DNA of 64,000 nt, from the NCBI RefSeq assembly GCF_017573465.1, contig NZ_JAGEPF010000005.1, forward strand, positions 343,215 to 407,214. Reading direction: 5' to 3'. Source of the DNA: Actinomadura violacea. GTDB lineage: Bacteria > Actinomycetota > Actinomycetes > Streptosporangiales > Streptosporangiaceae. Positions 16,716-24,598 of the stretch are shown piece by piece (position 1 is the first letter of the stretch; every line of letters starts with the position of its first letter). The translations under genes and the position numbers were made by a program. The notes under the pieces were generated by a model. It was not told the origin of the DNA. It did not search any database and saw only the letters and a program-made list of their open reading frames with translations.

Positions 16716-18872
16716 TCAGGCCGGCCCGATCGTGATCGGGACGGCGTTGAGCCGTGCCATCCCGGCCAGCGGCTCCAAGTCCGCCGGATCCGGCGACGCG
16801 AGCACGTTGACGTTCGCGCCGCCCGCCGCGTTCGCCGTCCGCCAGCCGCCCCGGTGCCCCCACCCGTGCGGGACCGCGACGGTGCCCTCGGTCATCTCGT
16901 CGGTGACCAGCGCCGTCAGCTCGATCGACCCGTGCGGCGAGGTGATCCGGCACGGCGCGCCGTCCTCGATCCCGTGCGCCGCGGCGTCCTTCGGGTTGAT
17001 CCGCGCCGCCTGGACGCGGCCGCCGCGCATCAGCGCCGGCGCGTTGTGCATCCACGAGTTGTGCGAGCGCATCTCGCGCAGGCCGATCAGCCGCAGCGGG
17101 AAGCCGTCCGGCGGCTCCGGCGCCTCCGCCAGCCGCAGCACCTCGGCGGCGATCTCCGGCGGGGCGAGATGCACCCGCTTGTCCTTGTGCAGGATGCGGC
17201 GGCGCAGCGTGCCCGTCCGCTGGTGCTCGCCGAGGACGATGCCGTGCGGCGACTTCCGCAACCGGCGCAGGCTGAGCCCGTCGCGCTTGCCGAGAAGGCG
17301 GCGCAGCCCGTACCAGTCCCCCGCCGGGCCGGTGCGCAGCAGTGCGTCCGCCAGGGACCGCGGCGACGGCCGGACGCCCAGCCGGTGCGCGAGCCGCTGC
17401 AGCGGGAACGCGCCGACGCCGATCCCCATCCGGCGGGCGAGCGCGTCGATGACCTCCCACTCCTGGCGGGCCTCGCCGCGCGGCGCGACCACTGGCTCCG
17501 TCCACGTCACGTACGGGGTGAGGTGGTTCTGCAGGAACGGCAGCGGGAGGTCCTCGCGCTCCAGGAACGTGGTCGCCGGGAGCACGTAGTCGGCCTTGCG
17601 GCCGGTGTCGGTGACGTAGAGGTCGATGGTGACGAGCAGGTCCAGCTCGTCCAGCGCCCTGCCGAGCGACTCGCCGCCCGGGACGCTCAGCGCCGGGTTG
17701 CCGCCGGAGACGATCAGCGCCCGGAGCCGTCCCGGGCCCGGCGTGGTGATCTCCTCGGCCATCACCCCGGCCGGGAACGTGCCGAGGACGTCCGGGTATC
17801 CGCCGACCCGTGAGCGTGTCCTGCCGTAGGTGGCGATGCCGGACAGGCGCAGGATCTCGTCCAGCCACAGCGGCGCGGCGCCGAAGACCGCCCCGCCCGG
17901 ACGGTCCAGGTTGCCGGTCACCAGCGTCACGGCGTCGATGAGGAACGCGGTCAGCGTCCCGTGCCGGCCGAGGCAGGTGCCCGTCCGGCCGTAGACGACC
18001 GCCCGCTCGGCCCGTGCCAGATCGCGGGCCAGTTCCCGGACGGCCGCCGCCGGCACGCCGCTGCGGTCCTCGGTCTCCTCGGGCGGGAAGCCGTCCGCGA
18101 GCGCCCGCAACTCCGCCACGCCGGACGCCTGGCCCGCGCACGCGGCACTGTCCTGCAGCCCCTCCTCGAAGATCACGTGGAGCATCGACAGCAGCAGCCA
18201 GGCGTCCCCGTCCGGGCGGACGGGCAGGTGCTCGTAGGCGCGGGCCGTCTCGGTCCGGCGCGGATCGGCGACCACGACCCGGCCGCCGCGCGCCACGATC
18301 GCCGACAGGTCCTCGCGGATGCGCGGCGCGGTGATCAGGCTGCCGTGCGACACCAGCGGGTTCGCGCCGAGCATCAGCAGCAGGTCGGTGCGCTTGAGGT
18401 CGGGGATCGGGACCAGCACCGGCGCGCCGTACAGCAGCGCGCTCGCCGCGAACCGGTTGTTGACGTCCTGCGAACCGGCTGAGTACAGGTGCGGCGACTT
18501 CAACGCCGCCATGAACCCGTTCAGCCACAGCGGATGGCTGTAGGAGAACGTCGCGGGATTGCCGAAGTACCAGCCGATCGACGACCCGCCGTGCTCGCGG
18601 CGCAGGGCGTTCAGCCGCGCGGTGATGCCGCCGAGCGCCTCGTCCCAGCTCACCCGCTCGAACTCGCCGTCCGGACGGCGGCGCAGCGGATGCAGCACCC
18701 GGTCCGGGTCGTTCTGGACCTCCGCCATCGCGATGCCCTTCGGGCAGGCGAAGCCCTTCGACAGCGGGTGCTCCTTGTCGGGGCGGATCCGGACGACCGT
18801 CCCGTCCTCGACGGTGGCCTCCAGCCCGCACAGCGGTTCGCAGATCCGGCAGTAAGTGGTCACTGACGCCAT
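16716..18872 (-). CDS. Molybdopterin oxidoreductase (formate dehydrogenase/BisC-like)
   Basis: 718-residue cytoplasmic oxidoreductase of the DMSO-reductase superfamily. The N-terminus carries a [4Fe-4S] cysteine set: YCRICEPLCG and then KGFACPKG (residues about 8, 11, 15 and 43). Downstream are the bis-MGD-binding domains (LLLMLGANPLVSHG, VVVADPRRTETA, VSGGNPALSVPG) and the C-terminal beta barrel (RINPKDAAAHGIEDG). No twin-arginine signal is present. It probably oxidises or reduces a small molecule with an unidentified partner; no electron-transfer subunit is adjacent. It lies 19 bp downstream of the YdcF gene, likely in one operon. Confidence 0.9.
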   Translation of the reverse strand: MASVTTYCRICEPLCGLEATVEDGTVVRIRPDKEHPLSKGFACPKGIAMAEVQNDPDRVLHPLRRRPDGEFERVSWDEALGGITARLNALRREHGGSSIGWYFGNPATFSYSHPLWLNGFMAALKSPHLYSAGSQDVNNRFAASALLYGAPVLVPIPDLKRTDLLLMLGANPLVSHGSLITAPRIREDLSAIVARGGRVVVADPRRTETARAYEHLPVRPDGDAWLLLSMLHVIFEEGLQDSAACAGQASGVAELRALADGFPPEETEDRSGVPAAAVRELARDLARAERAVVYGRTGTCLGRHGTLTAFLIDAVTLVTGNLDRPGGAVFGAAPLWLDEILRLSGIATYGRTRSRVGGYPDVLGTFPAGVMAEEITTPGPGRLRALIVSGGNPALSVPGGESLGRALDELDLLVTIDLYVTDTGRKADYVLPATTFLEREDLPLPFLQNHLTPYVTWTEPVVAPRGEARQEWEVIDALARRMGIGVGAFPLQRLAHRLGVRPSPRSLADALLRTGPAGDWYGLRRLLGKRDGLSLRRLRKSPHGIVLGEHQRTGTLRRRILHKDKRVHLAPPEIAAEVLRLAEAPEPPDGFPLRLIGLREMRSHNSWMHNAPALMRGGRVQAARINPKDAAAHGIEDGAPCRITSPHGSIELTALVTDEMTEGTVAVPHGWGHRGGWRTANAAGGANVNVLASPDPADLEPLAGMARLNAVPITIGPA

Positions 18873-18891
18873 GCGTCCGATTGTGCCACCG

Positions 18892-19572
18892 TCACCTGAT
18901 CACGTGCCGGTCGTACCCCATTTCCACCAGTTCCTCGTACGCCGCCCACACCGCCGCCGGGACCGGCATCGGCACCTGGTACCCCCGCTCGGCGTACACC
19001 TCCATCCGCTGGAGGTCGCCCACCATCAGCTCGATGAACCGCCGCTCGTCGTCCCCGTCCGCATATGTCTCGTATCCGAGGTCCGGGCAGGCGGCCGTCC
19101 AGGCCACTCCGGGCCACTGTTTGCGCGCCGTTGCCAGTGCGCGCCGGGTCATGTACGGCTTGGCGACCAAAATCCCGCTCCGCAGATCGAGCCGACCGTC
19201 AAGCAACCGCCGGGTCGCGGTGATGTTCTCCCCTGTGTTCGTGGCGGTCTCCTCCAGCAGCAGAGCCCCGTCCGGGACCCCGTTCTCGCGCGCCACACGG
19301 GCGAAGACCTGCGCCTCCGTCTCCGTCCACGCCGAAGTGATCTTGCCGCGGCCGCCGGTCACGACCACCACCGGAGCCCATCGCGCATGCCAAAGCCTCG
19401 CCGCGTGCGCCGCCACCCGCGTGTCGTGGCACCCCAGAGCGAGGATCGCGTCAGCCTTGGAGAGGGGGCCGGTGAGCACCAGGTGGTCCCAGACGACGCG
19501 GGCCAGCGCGCGGGCCCGCGCGCCGACCGCTCCATGAGACTCCACCGCGCCATTGTCTCCGGCGGCCCGCAT
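18892..19572 (-). CDS. YdcF/DUF218 family protein
   Basis: 226-residue protein with the DUF218 pattern: DAILALGCHDTRVAAHAARL, VVVVTGGRG, ETATNTGENITATRRLL and ILVAKPYMTRRALAT. Relatives include SanA/YdcF proteins, which bind nucleotide-like ligands or act in envelope synthesis; the exact activity is unknown. No membrane helix is seen, unlike SanA. The ATG at 19572 is preferred because GGGAG lies six bases before it; upstream in-frame ATGs have poor sites. It is followed after 19 bp by the molybdopterin oxidoreductase gene. Confidence 0.75.
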   Translation of the reverse strand: MRAAGDNGAVESHGAVGARARALARVVWDHLVLTGPLSKADAILALGCHDTRVAAHAARLWHARWAPVVVVTGGRGKITSAWTETEAQVFARVARENGVPDGALLLEETATNTGENITATRRLLDGRLDLRSGILVAKPYMTRRALATARKQWPGVAWTAACPDLGYETYADGDDERRFIELMVGDLQRMEVYAERGYQVPMPVPAAVWAAYEELVEMGYDRHVIR

Positions 19573-19672
19573 GTCGGCTCCCATCCGAAAGGTCGTCCAG
19601 GTAGCGTTCAAGTGTTTTGCTACTTACGCAAGAATCATGTGGAACTCGACCGCGAAAGGACGGGGTGGTGTC

Positions 19673-19987
19673 GTGATCACAGTCCTGGTCCTGGTGTCAG
19701 TGGCCGCCCTGTTCGGCCTGTGCCTGCTCCGTCCCGCGGTGCCCGCCGCCCCGGACGAGGAACCGGCCGCCCCGGACCCCGCGCCGTCCGAGCCCGCCAC
19801 CGAACCCGCCGCCACGGCCGAACCCGGCGGCGTCCACCCCGAGTCCATGACCGCCGAACTCGACCAGGGCGACGAGGAGTACCTCGCCTTCCTCGCCAAC
19901 GAACTCTGGCCCGAGGACGAGTACCTAGAGCCCGAGCACACCACCGACGGCGAAGAGGAATCAGGCGGCAGCGACATGCTCCTCTGA
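19673..19987 (+). CDS. Small membrane-anchored acidic protein, relative of 15734-16231
   Basis: 104 residues: an N-terminal membrane helix (VITVLVLVSVAALFGLCLL), a Pro/Ala/Glu-rich linker, then an acidic domain containing HPESMTAEL, EEYLAFLANELWP and EDEYLEPEH. The domain matches the middle segment of the protein at 15734 at most positions, so both appear to belong to one family with a conserved WPxDEYL core. The GTG at 19673 puts the helix at the very start; an ATG at 19637 is the alternative. Function unknown. Confidence 0.65.
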   Translation: MITVLVLVSVAALFGLCLLRPAVPAAPDEEPAAPDPAPSEPATEPAATAEPGGVHPESMTAELDQGDEEYLAFLANELWPEDEYLEPEHTTDGEEESGGSDMLL

Positions 19988-20169
19988 CGCTCGGACCTCG
20001 CACGCACCCGAACCTCGCACGGTGCCGCTCTCCTTGTGAACCGCGACCGCGGCCGGGCCGTCCCAGATAGGTCGAGCGCTCCCCTCGACGGTCCCACACC
20101 ACGGCGGGACGGAGGCGCAGCGCCGAACCGGCACCTCGTTCCGCCCTGATGCGACGTTGCGAGGAAGCG

Positions 20170-22131
20170 ATGACGGTACAGGAGATCCCGCGGCCGGACT
20201 ATGTCGGCGTCGAGGTGGACGCTGGCGATGCGGAGCGCAGCCTGCGGCTGCTGAGGCTGTTCCTCCGGGACGGTGAAACGGTCCTGGCCCTCGCGACCAC
20301 CGTCAAGGCCCTTCCGACGCTCACGCACATCGCCGTCACCGACCGGCGGATACTGGGCTTCTCCGCCGCCGAGCTGGCCAAGGAGGGCCCGCGCCAGGAG
20401 ACTTCCCTCACGACGGTCCGCGGAGTCGAGACGCGGATGTCGTACAAGCAGCGCTGGTTCTTCGTCGTCACCGACAGTGCGGGGACCGAGACGGACTTCG
20501 GCGATGTGCACGACCAGGATGCACCGCGCCTCGCCCGCATCGTCCAGGATCTCGTCCGGCCTGCGCCTCCCGCCGCGGCACCGACCCCGCTCGCGGCTCC
20601 CGGCGCGCCGACACCGCCACCCGTCGCACCGGTCATGGCGCCGCAGTGGACCGCCGCCGCTCCCGCGCTGCCGCAACCGGCGGAGTGGCGGTACAACCCG
20701 CCGCCCACCTGGCCCGCGCCTCCCGCAGGCTGGACGCCACCGGCCGGCTGGATGCCGGACCCGGGCTGGCCGCCCGCACCGCCCGGCTGGCAGTTCTGGA
20801 CGCCCGCCGCACCGCTCCCGCCCGTCCAGACCGCACCGCCCTTGCCGGCCCCGCACGCGCCGGCTCCGCCCACGGCCGCCCCGCACGTGACGCCCGCCGG
20901 AAGCCGGGGGAAGCCGGCGTTCGGCGCTCGCAAGCAGCGGATCGAGGAGCTCGAAGCGGAGAACGCCGAGCTGCGCCGCTGGCTGGAACGGCTCGGCGGC
21001 CTGGACGCGCCACAGGTGGGCGCGGAGATCGAACGCCTGCGCTCCGAAGCCGCCGAGGCCCAGCGCAAGCGCCGCGATCTGCGCGCCGAACTGCGGCGGC
21101 TCCGCGGCTCGATCGTGGAGACCGAGGATCTGGCGCTGCTCCAGGAGGCGGGCGTCTACGAGTACCAGCACCCGCTGGCGGACGTCGTCGCCTACAAGGC
21201 GGAACTGGCCAAGGTAAAGGACCAGATCAAGTCCATGGCCAGGACGGGGAAGGCGGTCGTCGGAGCGACCAACTGGACGGTGAACGGGTCGGCCGCGCAG
21301 GGCGGCAAGATGGTGCGCGACTTCTCCAAGCTCATGCTGCGCGCCTACAACGCCGAAGCCGACAACCTCGTCCGGACGATGCGCCCCTACAAGCTGCAAT
21401 CGGCCATCGAGCGCCTCGACAAGAGCGCGCAGACGATCGAGCGGCTCGGCAAGACCATGGACATCAAGGTCAGCCGGGCGTACCGGACGGTCCGCGTCAA
21501 GGAACTGCGCCTGACCGCGGACCATCTGGCCAAGGCGGAGGAGGAGAAGGAGCGGGTGCGTGCCGAGCGCGAGCGGCAGCGGGAGGAGGACAAGGCCCGC
21601 AAGGAGTTCGAGCGGGAGAAGGCGCGCCTGCTCAAGGAGCGCTCGCACGTGGCGGCGGCGCTCGCCCGCCTGGAGGCCAACGGGGACGCCGGCGGCGTCG
21701 CCGACCTCCGGGCGAAGCTCGCCGACGTGGAGACGGCGATCTCGGACGTCGAGGGCCGCGCCGCTAACGTCCGCGCCGGATACGTGTACGTGATCTCCAA
21801 CATCGGCGCCTTCGGCGAGCGGATGGTGAAGATCGGGATGACGCGTCGCCTCGAGCCGATGGACCGGGTGCGCGAGCTGGGCGACGCGTCCGTGCCGTTC
21901 CGGTTCGACGTCCACGCGCTGATCTTCAGCAACGACGCGGTCGGGCTGGAGGGCAGGCTCCACCAGGAGTTCGCCGAGCACCGCGTCAACCAGGTCAATC
22001 TCCGCCGGGAGTTCTTCTACGCGACGCCCGCCGAAGTGCGCGAGGCCCTCGAACGCCTCGCGGGGAACCACCTGCTCGAGTACAACGAGGTTCCCGAGGC
22101 CCTCGAATACCGCGCCGGCCGGAAGGGCTGA
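20170..22131 (+). CDS. DUF4041 and T5orf172 (GIY-YIG-like) domain protein
   Basis: 653 residues in four parts. Residues about 20-130 look like a bacterial PH-type domain (THIAVTDRRILGF, SYKQRWFFVVTD). Residues about 135-250 are Pro/Trp-rich (PPAGWTPPAGWMPDPGWP). A coiled-coil and DUF4041 region follows (QEAGVYEYQHPLADVVAYK). The end is a MUG113/T5orf172 domain, a GIY-YIG nuclease relative (AGYVYVISN, KIGMTRRLEPMDRVRELG, GLEGRLHQEF). The GIY-YIG-type tyrosine, arginine and glutamate positions look retained, so nuclease activity is possible. DUF4041/T5orf172 proteins occur in phages and mobile DNA. The ATG at 20170 follows GAGGAAG. Role unproven. Confidence 0.85.
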   Translation: MTVQEIPRPDYVGVEVDAGDAERSLRLLRLFLRDGETVLALATTVKALPTLTHIAVTDRRILGFSAAELAKEGPRQETSLTTVRGVETRMSYKQRWFFVVTDSAGTETDFGDVHDQDAPRLARIVQDLVRPAPPAAAPTPLAAPGAPTPPPVAPVMAPQWTAAAPALPQPAEWRYNPPPTWPAPPAGWTPPAGWMPDPGWPPAPPGWQFWTPAAPLPPVQTAPPLPAPHAPAPPTAAPHVTPAGSRGKPAFGARKQRIEELEAENAELRRWLERLGGLDAPQVGAEIERLRSEAAEAQRKRRDLRAELRRLRGSIVETEDLALLQEAGVYEYQHPLADVVAYKAELAKVKDQIKSMARTGKAVVGATNWTVNGSAAQGGKMVRDFSKLMLRAYNAEADNLVRTMRPYKLQSAIERLDKSAQTIERLGKTMDIKVSRAYRTVRVKELRLTADHLAKAEEEKERVRAERERQREEDKARKEFEREKARLLKERSHVAAALARLEANGDAGGVADLRAKLADVETAISDVEGRAANVRAGYVYVISNIGAFGERMVKIGMTRRLEPMDRVRELGDASVPFRFDVHALIFSNDAVGLEGRLHQEFAEHRVNQVNLRREFFYATPAEVREALERLAGNHLLEYNEVPEALEYRAGRKG

Positions 22132-22143
22132 CCGGGCCGATGG

Positions 22144-23094
22144 TCAGGGGTGGGGGTTTTCGAAGAGGGCGCTGACGGACTCGCCGTTGTGGATGCGGCG
22201 GACCGCCTCGGCGAGGGCCGGGGCGATGGACAGGACGTGCAGCTTCCCGCCGCGCTCGCCCTCCGGGACGGGCACGGTGTTGGTGCAGACGATCTCCAGC
22301 ACGTCCGGCTCGGCGGACAGCCGTTTGAGCGCGCCCGCCGCGAACAGGCCGTGCGTGCAGGCGATCCGGATCGTGCGGGCGCCGAGCTCGCGGAGCCGGT
22401 CCAGGAGCTCCAGGACGGTGCTGCCCTTGGCGATCTCGTCGTCCAGGACGATCACGTCGCGGCCGGCGATCTCGCCGATGACCGAGCTGATCTGCACCCG
22501 GTCGTCGGAGAAGCGCTGCTTGGCGCCGGCCGCGACCTGCACGCCGAGCAGCCGGGCGAACGCCGCGGCCTCCTTGGCGTTGCCGAGGTCGGGCGAGACG
22601 ACGGTGGTGCGCGACAGGTCGTACTGATGGAAGTGCTCGGCGAGCTCGCGCAGCGCGTGCAGGTGGTCGACGGGGACCGAGAAGAAGCCGTGCACCTGCG
22701 GGGAGTGCAGCGTCATGGCCAGCACGCGGCTCGCGCCGGACGCGACGAGCAGGTCGGCGACGAGGCGGCCGCCGATGGAGATGCGCGGCGCGTCCTTCTT
22801 GTCGGAGCGGGCGTAGGAGTAGTGCGGCATCACGACGGTGATGCGGCTGGCGGACGCGCCGCGCGCCGCGTCGCACATGAGCAGCAGCTCGACCAGGTTC
22901 TCCTGGACGGGCGCGACGAGCGGCTGGATGAGGAACACGTCCCGCTCGCGGCAGTTCGCCTGGAGCTGGACCTCGAGGCAGTCGTTGGCGAACCGGGAGA
23001 CCCGGGCCGGGCTCAGCGGAACGCCGAGATGGGCGCAGACCTCGGCGGCGAGTCCGGGGTGGGCGCTCCCGCTGAACACGGCGATGTCTCGCAC
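22144..23094 (-). CDS. Divergent ribose-phosphate pyrophosphokinase
   Basis: 316-residue PRPP synthetase homologue, forming PRPP from ribose-5-phosphate and ATP. Recognisable are YARSDKKDAPRISIGGRLVADLL, TLHSPQVHGFFSVPVDHL and the PRPP-binding loop VIVLDDEIAKGSTV. That loop differs from the usual DDMIDTAGT form, and no glmU gene is nearby as there is beside housekeeping prs genes, so this is probably a paralogue with specialised use. The GTG at 23094 has GAGGAG upstream. The 3' end faces the DUF4041 gene at 12 bp. Confidence 0.9.
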   Translation of the reverse strand: MRDIAVFSGSAHPGLAAEVCAHLGVPLSPARVSRFANDCLEVQLQANCRERDVFLIQPLVAPVQENLVELLLMCDAARGASASRITVVMPHYSYARSDKKDAPRISIGGRLVADLLVASGASRVLAMTLHSPQVHGFFSVPVDHLHALRELAEHFHQYDLSRTTVVSPDLGNAKEAAAFARLLGVQVAAGAKQRFSDDRVQISSVIGEIAGRDVIVLDDEIAKGSTVLELLDRLRELGARTIRIACTHGLFAAGALKRLSAEPDVLEIVCTNTVPVPEGERGGKLHVLSIAPALAEAVRRIHNGESVSALFENPHP

Positions 23095-23169
23095 GAACCG
23101 CTCCTCACGTGGTCGACTCCAGCGGCCTCGCACATGCTATTCGGCGCGGTTCGGCGGCCACGGGGGCGG

Positions 23170-23571
23170 TCAGGGGGTGAGGGGTTCGCGGCGCGGGCGG
23201 ACCGTGCGGTGGCGGATCAGCCACCGGCCGCCGTCGCGGACGAGGTCGTCGTCGTAGGTGGCGCTGCCGGAGCCGCGGTCCGCCAGCACGACGATGGCCT
23301 TCGAGACGGCGTGCGCGCGGTCCCCGTCGCCGCCGGTGACGACGACGTTGGTGACGTGGTGGGCGAGCGGGTTGCCGTCGCCGAGGTCGAGTGCGGCCTG
23401 CTTGAGGGCGGCGCGGCCGTGGATCGTGCCGCCGTCGACCGCGGTCAGGTCGTAGACGACGTCCTCGGTGAACAGTTCGGTCATGCGGTCGAGCTCGCCG
23501 TTGTCGGCGTGGTGGCCGTGCAGCGAGATCACGTCGGTGATCGCCAGCCGGTCCTCGGTGGTGAGCGGCAT
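23170..23571 (-). CDS. SnoaL/NTF2-like protein
   Basis: 133-residue cone-fold protein with a SnoaL-like pattern: DRLAITDVISLHGHHADNG, LFTEDVVYDLTAV, GRAALKQAALDL, then DDDLVRDGGRWLI and RHRTVRPRR. Such proteins act as small isomerases, hydratases or ligand-binding proteins. The His/Asp residues suited to catalysis are present, but no substrate can be named. The ATG at 23571 has AAAGGA upstream; an upstream ATG at 23592 falls inside the large palindrome and has no ribosome site. Confidence 0.8.
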   Translation of the reverse strand: MPLTTEDRLAITDVISLHGHHADNGELDRMTELFTEDVVYDLTAVDGGTIHGRAALKQAALDLGDGNPLAHHVTNVVVTGGDGDRAHAVSKAIVVLADRGSGSATYDDDLVRDGGRWLIRHRTVRPRREPLTP

Positions 23572-23582
23572 CGGACGTCCTT

Positions 23583-23622
23583 TCGGGGACATAAACGGGG
23601 AGTTCCCCGTTTATGTCCCCGA
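23583..23622. promoter_or_regulatory. 40-bp palindrome upstream of the SnoaL-like gene
   Basis: Two perfect 19-bp arms (23583-23601 and 23604-23622) flank a 2-bp centre. The core of each arm contains TAAACGGGGA or its complement. It lies just upstream of the SnoaL-like gene start (23571), in the 86-bp gap after the ArsR-SRPBCC gene. Its perfection and length suggest an operator for a dimeric (TetR-type) repressor, although RNA from it would also form a hairpin. No tetR gene is adjacent. Confidence 0.7.
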
Positions 23623-23657
23623 GCCTAGCCGCCACCCGCCGGAGCGGCAATCGCCTG

Positions 23658-24473
23658 TCACGGCGCGGGCAGGGTCTCGCCCGTCTCCAGCAGGGTCTTG
23701 AGCCCGGACAGGACCTGCGGCCAGCCCTGCTTCACCATGCCGAGCAGCGTGGTCAGCGAGGTTCCCGCGTCGAGCGCGTCGTGCACGACGGTGAGCTTCA
23801 CCGCCTCCCCGGCCGGCTCGATCTCGAACGTCACCTTGGACCGGCCCTCGGCGGCCAGCCGCTCCCGGACGTCGGCGGGCACTCCGACCGCCTCCCCCCA
23901 TTCGGGGGTGAACGTGTGCCAGGTGTAGGACAGCCGACTGTAGGGCTCGGCCTCCAGGACGACCTGGGCCGGGTCCTTCGTCACCTGCCCCGCCTGGCGC
24001 CAGGTGATCGAAGAGCCCGGCTTCCAGTCGCTCTCCAGGGACAGCCCCCAGTAGCGCTCGGTGAACGCCGGTTCGGTCAGCGCCCGCCAGAGCCGTTCCG
24101 GCGTGGTCTTGATGTAGGTGGTGTAGACGAACTCGTCCGCGCTCATCGGTTCCTCCTCCAGTGCGGCCTTGAGATCGGCGAGGGCCCGGACCCGCTCGCG
24201 GTCGTAGCGGCTGATCCAGCGGTCGGCGATGGCGTTGATCGGCGCGGCGTTGAGGTAGTGCAGCTTCTCGCGGCCGCGCCGCACCGTCGTCACCAGGCCG
24301 GCGCCCTCCAGCACCGCCAGGTGCTTGCTGACCGACTGCCGGGTCATGTCCAGGCCGTCGCACAGCTCGCGCAGGCTCTGCCCGTTCCGTTCGTTCAGCC
24401 CGTCCAGGAGCCGCCGCCTGCTGGCGTCGGCCAGCGCCTTGAAGACCTCGTCCATCCCTCGCCCGTCCGACAT
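23658..24473 (-). CDS. ArsR-type regulator fused to an SRPBCC (AHSA1) domain
   Basis: 271 residues. The first 100 or so are an ArsR winged helix (ALADASRRRLLDGLNERNGQS, MTRQSVSKHLAVLEGAGLV, RRGREKLHYLNAAP). The rest is an AHSA1-type START-like ligand pocket (YIKTTPERLWRALTEP, ERYWGLSLESDWKPGSS, VTFEIEPAGEAVKLTVVHD). The fusion suggests a one-component sensor in which a hydrophobic ligand controls DNA binding. The ATG at 24473 is used; a second ATG at 24455 is possible. A good promoter with an overlapping dyad precedes it, which fits autoregulation. Confidence 0.9.
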   Translation of the reverse strand: MSDGRGMDEVFKALADASRRRLLDGLNERNGQSLRELCDGLDMTRQSVSKHLAVLEGAGLVTTVRRGREKLHYLNAAPINAIADRWISRYDRERVRALADLKAALEEEPMSADEFVYTTYIKTTPERLWRALTEPAFTERYWGLSLESDWKPGSSITWRQAGQVTKDPAQVVLEAEPYSRLSYTWHTFTPEWGEAVGVPADVRERLAAEGRSKVTFEIEPAGEAVKLTVVHDALDAGTSLTTLLGMVKQGWPQVLSGLKTLLETGETLPAP

Positions 24474-24483
24474 GCAACCATCT

Positions 24484-24524
24484 GGCTGCCTTTAAAAATA
24501 GGCAACCCAGCGGCTGCATGTCAA
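24484..24524 (-). promoter_or_regulatory. Promoter and operator of the ArsR-SRPBCC gene
   Basis: On the minus strand a consensus -35 TTGACA (24519-24524) is followed after 18 bp by -10 TATTTT (24495-24500). The -10 lies inside a 24-bp imperfect dyad at 24484-24507 with arms GGTTGCCT and AGGCAGCC. A dyad over the -10 box is the expected place for an ArsR-type autorepressor. Confidence 0.65.
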
Positions 24525-24548
24525 TCGATAGGACGCCCTCATACGGAT

Positions 24549-24580
24549 GCGCCCCCGGGTCCGGGTGGACGCGGGGGCGC
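24549..24580 (-). terminator. Hairpin after the acyl-CoA dehydrogenase gene
   Basis: Perfect 9-bp arms GCGCCCCCG and CGGGGGCGC with a 14-nt loop lie about 20 bp past the dehydrogenase stop. No T-run follows. Confidence 0.6.
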
Positions 24581-24598
24581 GGTGATGCTGTTCGCGGG

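Noticed and set aside
23571..23592. Upstream ATG for the SnoaL-like gene
   Set aside because: It lies within the 40-bp palindrome with no ribosome site, whereas the ATG at 23571 follows AAAGGA.
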